Notes under the pieces: model-generated
The model's input: the letters and a program-made list of their open reading frames with translations, nothing else
What the model was told of the DNA's origin: nothing
Databases searched by the model: none
In this document: positions 59,601-64,000 of the stretch, piece after piece
Position numbering within the stretch: position 1 is the first letter of the stretch
Layout: each line of letters opens with the position of its first letter
Translations under genes and position numbers: made by a program
From: Holacanthus passer
Lineage: Eukaryota; Chordata; Actinopteri; Pomacanthidae
Reading direction: 5' to 3'
NCBI GenBank assembly: GCA_025331565.1
Contig: JAFREQ010000009.1
Span: 5,569,501 to 5,633,500, forward strand
Length of the DNA stretch: 64,000 nucleotides

Positions 59601-60179
59601 CCAAGGGGTGGGAATAAGAAAATAGGAGACATATTATGATGTATAATTAGTTGTGTGACAGTCCTTCCTCCTACCAGCTCTAAAATCAAGCCTTGGAGTG
59701 AAAGCTTTGGAGTGGGCTCCCCTTGGACTCCTAAATTTATTCTCAAAATAGAATTTAACTTAAAAACTCAACTGGGGACTTTAAGCAAAAAGTGGACTTT
59801 TGAAGATGAAGTGACTGAGTCCACGTTATATTGTGCACTGCAGCTTTATTTAGATGTCTTAATATGCGATAAATGAGAAAAAAAACTGTTTTAAGATTGG
59901 ATTCAGTGGAGTTTAGATCCTAGCTTTCTATATTTGACTAAAACTAGTGTAGCCTGTTTAAGAGATAACCTTTCTCCACATCTGTTTATAAGATCAATGT
60001 TAATCCAAGCATCTGTTTATCTGCCTGAGTCACAGTGCTGGCTCATCTTCTACAGAGAGAGAAAACATTAAGCCTGCATTCTCTGAGCTCTATAAATTAA
60101 GGCTCCAAATATAAGACCTTCATGTGGTTGGAATCTGGAGATTAAACAATGGTCGTAAATCAGGCACATCTGGGGTGTA
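59601..60179. other. Intergenic, nothing recognised
   Basis: AT-rich; no feature. Confidence 0.3.
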
Positions 60180-60470
60180 ATAAATCTGTCGTTCTATCTT
60201 TGGGCTCATCTTGCTCTGGGTCCCGTTTACCAGGATTTCAAGAGCTCACAGTGCAGATAGAGGGATCACTTTGGGAGGGGATTATCTCACGCAGTTGTTG
60301 TATTGTTCATCCATGAAAATCACTTTTTGCTATGGATCAGCATGTACTTGGAATCAAATTGTCCATGAATTTCATTACTTAGATTCTTACATTTGGTTCC
60401 AAGGATTATTTTGGCTCACAACAAGGGTTTTGCTTTTCACTGATCTGCAAAATGGCACATGATTGATTCA
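60180..60470. promoter_or_regulatory. Candidate conserved non-coding element
   Basis: GGGTCCCGTTTACCAGGATT, GAGGGATCACTTTGGGAGGG, GATTATCTCACGCAGTTGTT and CATCCATGAAAATCACTTTT are non-repetitive. An 83-codon frame overlaps without a domain. The role is inferred. Confidence 0.2.
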
Positions 60471-62779
60471 GTGGTGACTCACACAGCTTCATAGTTTTCA
60501 ACTGAAAAACTTTTAGCAAGTCCCACCTTATGTGTTATAGCCCAGAATTATATCCCAAACTTTAGATGAACCTAAATCATGAGTGCACCTGCTACCATAC
60601 CTGCAGGAACTAGTTATCATCTCCAATCATTTGTGCATGAAAACTGTGGTCTGTGGTGTTTTCAAACATGCATAACTGTCGCCACCAGTCATTTCTCAGG
60701 ACACACACAACCACTCACTCCTTTATGCATTGAAATATGGCAGTCATTGTTTCATCGTTACAAAAGTAATTGTTTTATGTCCTTTTCAGAACCCCATTGA
60801 ATGCATTATTGTATCATTATGTTGCTGAAGAAAAGCAAAGCTTTGATCAAGCCATAGTCATGTCTATATTTGAGTTTCACGCATAATTATCATTTCTCTC
60901 CATGTCTCCCCAGCTTATTTGCAGCAGATGTTTGGGAATTGATTCTGTATTATACACCAAACCATCTGTTATTCATTCACTCTTTATTTGTTTTGTTTTC
61001 TATGAATTGAACACACTCAAAATGAATGTTCAGAATCTTTTATCACTTGCCAGTGGGCCGAACTAATGAGGGATATGAAAGCTTTCTGCAGAGTTTTATG
61101 TTTTGGAGCCCTAAAGCCTTCAACCACATACTTTTGCAGCCTAAATGCTATATATGTATCTGAAGTCATCGAGCTGAAGTACTGTAAGAGGATAAGTTCA
61201 CATTGAAGCCAAAAAGATGTTCATTTTTGCCCCATAAAAGAGTGAGTAGCATAAAAAGCTTTCGACCACGCCAAACTGGTGTGGAGCTTTTCCAATTCAA
61301 GCCATAGTGTTTTTACAGTTCAATACTTTCCTTTTCCCAACCTTCTCACAAGCACTTGAGAATAGGAACAGTTACAGAAGAATACATGGCATCCACTGTG
61401 ATGTTTCATGTAGACCTATCTCAAGCAAGTTTCAAGTCTCTGCAAGTGGATTTGGATTCTGTGCTGACATGAACTGAAACTATTGGCTGCCGCTTTCTTT
61501 AAGATGCTCAAGGTACGTTTAACTGTAGGCTTGTTTCAGACGTTATGTTTCAGACAAGACTAGGCTTGACAAACTGTAGCATCCAGCATTGTTCTAAGAA
61601 TATTTGTGCAGAGGGAAAATAAGTGACCATTTCACAATTCGACTGAGACAATTCAGGGCTATCTGACAAATGATCTGAGTCATCAAACCCAAGGGGGCAG
61701 CCCTAATTTGTCCACTAAGGCCTATCCCAGCATGCAACAGGCATAAGTCAAGGAAACGCCCGAGACACGATCTGTTGCCAAAGTAAAACATGCACACATT
61801 CAGACTTGTGGACGATTTAGAGTCATCTATTCTACTACTGCAAATCTGCTGATAATGGGAGGAAACCTGATGACGGAGATGAAATTCATACAAGACGAGG
61901 AGAAAACGGTTCATAAAGAAAAGATTGTGATCTGACAGATATTTAGCTTTCTGTGAAAAAAATGAAGCCCCCTCAAACATTTCAATGAGATCCCGGCAGC
62001 AGTAGTGCCAATACAAAAAGTTTCACTTTTGCCACAACACATTGCAACTGTCTCCAGCTATGCACTGTATTATCAAATATACCCATCCGTACATTTCTGG
62101 TACTTTGGAACATGAACAATGAATTTCTACTATTTACCTGGCAATTGTCGCAACAGACAATAAAATGATTGTTGTTGTAATAACTTGTAGCACTACTGTT
62201 TACAGTACTGTATTATAAACCACTGTGCAGTGAAAATACACTATTTTTGTGTCAGATGAACATGAAACTTGGTGCAGACAAAAAAGATACTTCCAGTTAG
62301 AATGCATTGGTTTGAAAGTTGTGCTGTCGCAAATGGAAAATTGGCATCCATGTACATGAATCCTATAGATCCAGTTTCATAACTATTTCACAAACTAATG
62401 TGATACTGCGTTGATACACAGTGGATTCTTAACGGTTTCAGTTAAACTTAATGTGGAAACCAATTGTAAAGTAGTGCAGATGTTACTTTTTCCATATAGT
62501 CTAAATAGCAGGTTTTGAAACAGACCCAGGTAAGATGACTGCCATATGGTTCCATTTGTGTGTGGGAATGTGTTTTGACATTTCCCCTCTATTGTTAAGA
62601 TCTAAATGAACTATCCAAACGTTGCCTTTTATTTCAGTAGGAGGCTGTAATTGTCGGATGCCTGGATAAACTGTCAGCTTAGACCAATTTCTTCCACAGC
62701 CATCTGGACCATTCACGATTTGGCCCATTAGTCCCCCTTCAATGCCTGCACATTTTTGGCCTCCCTACACAGGAGAGGA
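60471..62779. other. Intergenic, no gene recognised
   Basis: The longest frame is 140 codons on the minus strand (61594-62016) with no domain. A small hairpin lies at 61254-61291. Otherwise AT-rich desert. Confidence 0.3.
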
Positions 62780-63020
62780 GATAGCGGCTCAGATGACGCC
62801 AAAGGTAATCACAGGAACTCGAAAGAGCCCCTGCCATTGGTGCACGGACCAGACTGATAAGTTGAACAAAATGCACATTGGAGGTTGAGGGGGAGATTTT
62901 ATTCCAGGCCAGGCTAATTGCTGCTGATTGCCAGGCAGATTGGAAGATGGTTGGCTAATCAAGATGGCAGCAAATTGATTAAGCCCTGGTCAGTCCTTCG
63001 AATCAGGGCCTGCTCCCTCC
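62780..63020. promoter_or_regulatory. Candidate conserved non-coding element
   Basis: Non-repetitive and homeodomain-core-rich: CCAGGCTAATTGCTGCTGAT (62910-62929), TTGGCTAATCAAGATGGCAG, AAATTGATTAAGCCCTGGTC and GATGACGCCAAAGGTAATCA. The pattern is typical of deeply conserved enhancers, though not tested here. Confidence 0.32.
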
Positions 63021-63041
63021 AAGTTAAACCACTCTGTCATG

Positions 63042-63061
63042 GAAAAAAAAAAAAAAAAAAA
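63042..63061 (+). repeat. Poly(A) run
   Basis: About 20 consecutive A bases directly after the candidate element. Confidence 0.85.
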
Positions 63062-64000
63062 ATCAGCAATAAGGAAAGAAACACAATTGTTTCATGAGAA
63101 ATACAAGAAAGTATTCAGTCTGATGGCTGAATGGATTTAATGAATTTTAATCTTGATGCCATATCGATTACTGAATATTGTATTATATGCTATGATGCAT
63201 AAGCAATGCTGTACTACACAACAGAAGTATCCCACTTTGTATCAGTCATATAAAGTATTATAAAATACAGGTACATACTATAACTACAGATATCTCAGCT
63301 TTCATGTGCTTCTGTAAAAGAGCTGGAGCCATGGTAGTTTTACTGCATTGTATGATGATGAACGAGCAATCAAGACGAGGTGTTGCCTGTTCTGACTTAT
63401 TGACTTATTTTCAATGCATGCTGGACACTTTTTGATCAAATCCAAAGTAACTGGAGATACATTTCACAGGAAGATCTATTACGTCATCCTATGTTGTGTT
63501 TTATGAAATGTGCAAATCATCTTTAAACATTTTCATGATCGGCTTTGAGCTTTAAATGAAAACTGCAAATGGAAACATGGCGACTGTCCCTCCACAATAA
63601 AGTTGAATTTTCAGTTCCTTCCTGCTTCTTAACTTGAGGTTTGGTGTACGCGTTTCAGGTCTGTGTGAAGTGTGTGAAGGCAGCTGTGTGGAAGCAGAGG
63701 TGAGATCCAGAAGTCATAAATCCTCCTCAGTTCACTTATTGTTTGCTTAGTGACACTTCTTCAAAGAGAACCCCTGTCGTCAGATGAACTTGTTGCATTC
63801 ATTATTGGCTTGTCCAGCTGTTTGAAGTGTTAAAGAAAACCAGCCCAAAGAATGTCATGTGCATCTTTTCTACATTTTCCATCTCATCTAATTCAGTTCC
63901 TATGAAGTTTAAATTGAACTCTTCACTTGCTTGTGGCAGAATAGTGAATGTTAATGCTCCAGACAGCGACAGTATCAGGAATCACCACAACTTTCCAACA
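63062..64000. other. Intergenic, nothing recognised
   Basis: AT-rich sequence to the window edge; no gene or clear repeat. Confidence 0.3.

Noticed and set aside
1..64000. CRISPR arrays, phage or bacterial operons, novel defence or biosynthetic systems
   Set aside because: No regularly spaced direct repeats, no ribosome-binding-site/ORF layout and no gene clusters exist. The window is eukaryotic gene desert around one gene.

Overview
This window looks like vertebrate, almost certainly teleost fish, nuclear DNA. It is AT-rich and nearly gene-free, with long CA/GT microsatellites and many decayed interspersed repeats of types common in bony fish. It holds one CpG-rich gene. I see no bacterial-style operons, CRISPR arrays, phage genes or rRNA/tRNA genes.

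The only gene I can support is an intronless gas1 (growth arrest-specific 1) on the minus strand at 19845-20621. It encodes a 258-residue GPI-anchored surface protein with a signal peptide, two 10-cysteine GDNF-receptor-like domains, an acidic linker and a hydrophobic GPI-addition tail. In vertebrates GAS1 is a Hedgehog co-receptor (with CDON/BOC) and also binds RET. A CpG island covers the CDS and runs to about 21240; it contains a CCAAT box and a GC box and is the likely promoter. The 3' UTR probably ends near a minus-strand AATAAA at 19290-19295.

The left flank (1-19.3 kb) and the right flank (21.3-64 kb) read as gene desert. Recognisable repeats are: a family with GGGCTGCAAC-type ends (1.4, 1.6, 2.8, 11.8, 48.4, 53.0 kb); a family with AAAGGAATAGTTTGACA-type terminal inverted repeats (7.9, 8.7, 47.0, 49.4 kb); an element with GTTCACACCTGGC inverted ends (4.5-5.15 kb); a CAGTGGTGG-type element (39.5 kb); an internally deleted transposon (52.5 kb); SINE-like tails (27.4, 31.5 kb); and a three-copy diverged tandem repeat just upstream of gas1, its third copy split by another repeat (21.3-22.7 kb).

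Between the repeats lie several GC-richer, non-repetitive stretches with homeodomain-type TAAT cores. They resemble the conserved non-coding elements expected around a developmental gene. Calling them enhancers is inference, since I could not align other genomes. I found no convincing new biological system; the best leads are the structural oddities in the repeats and the candidate regulatory stretches.
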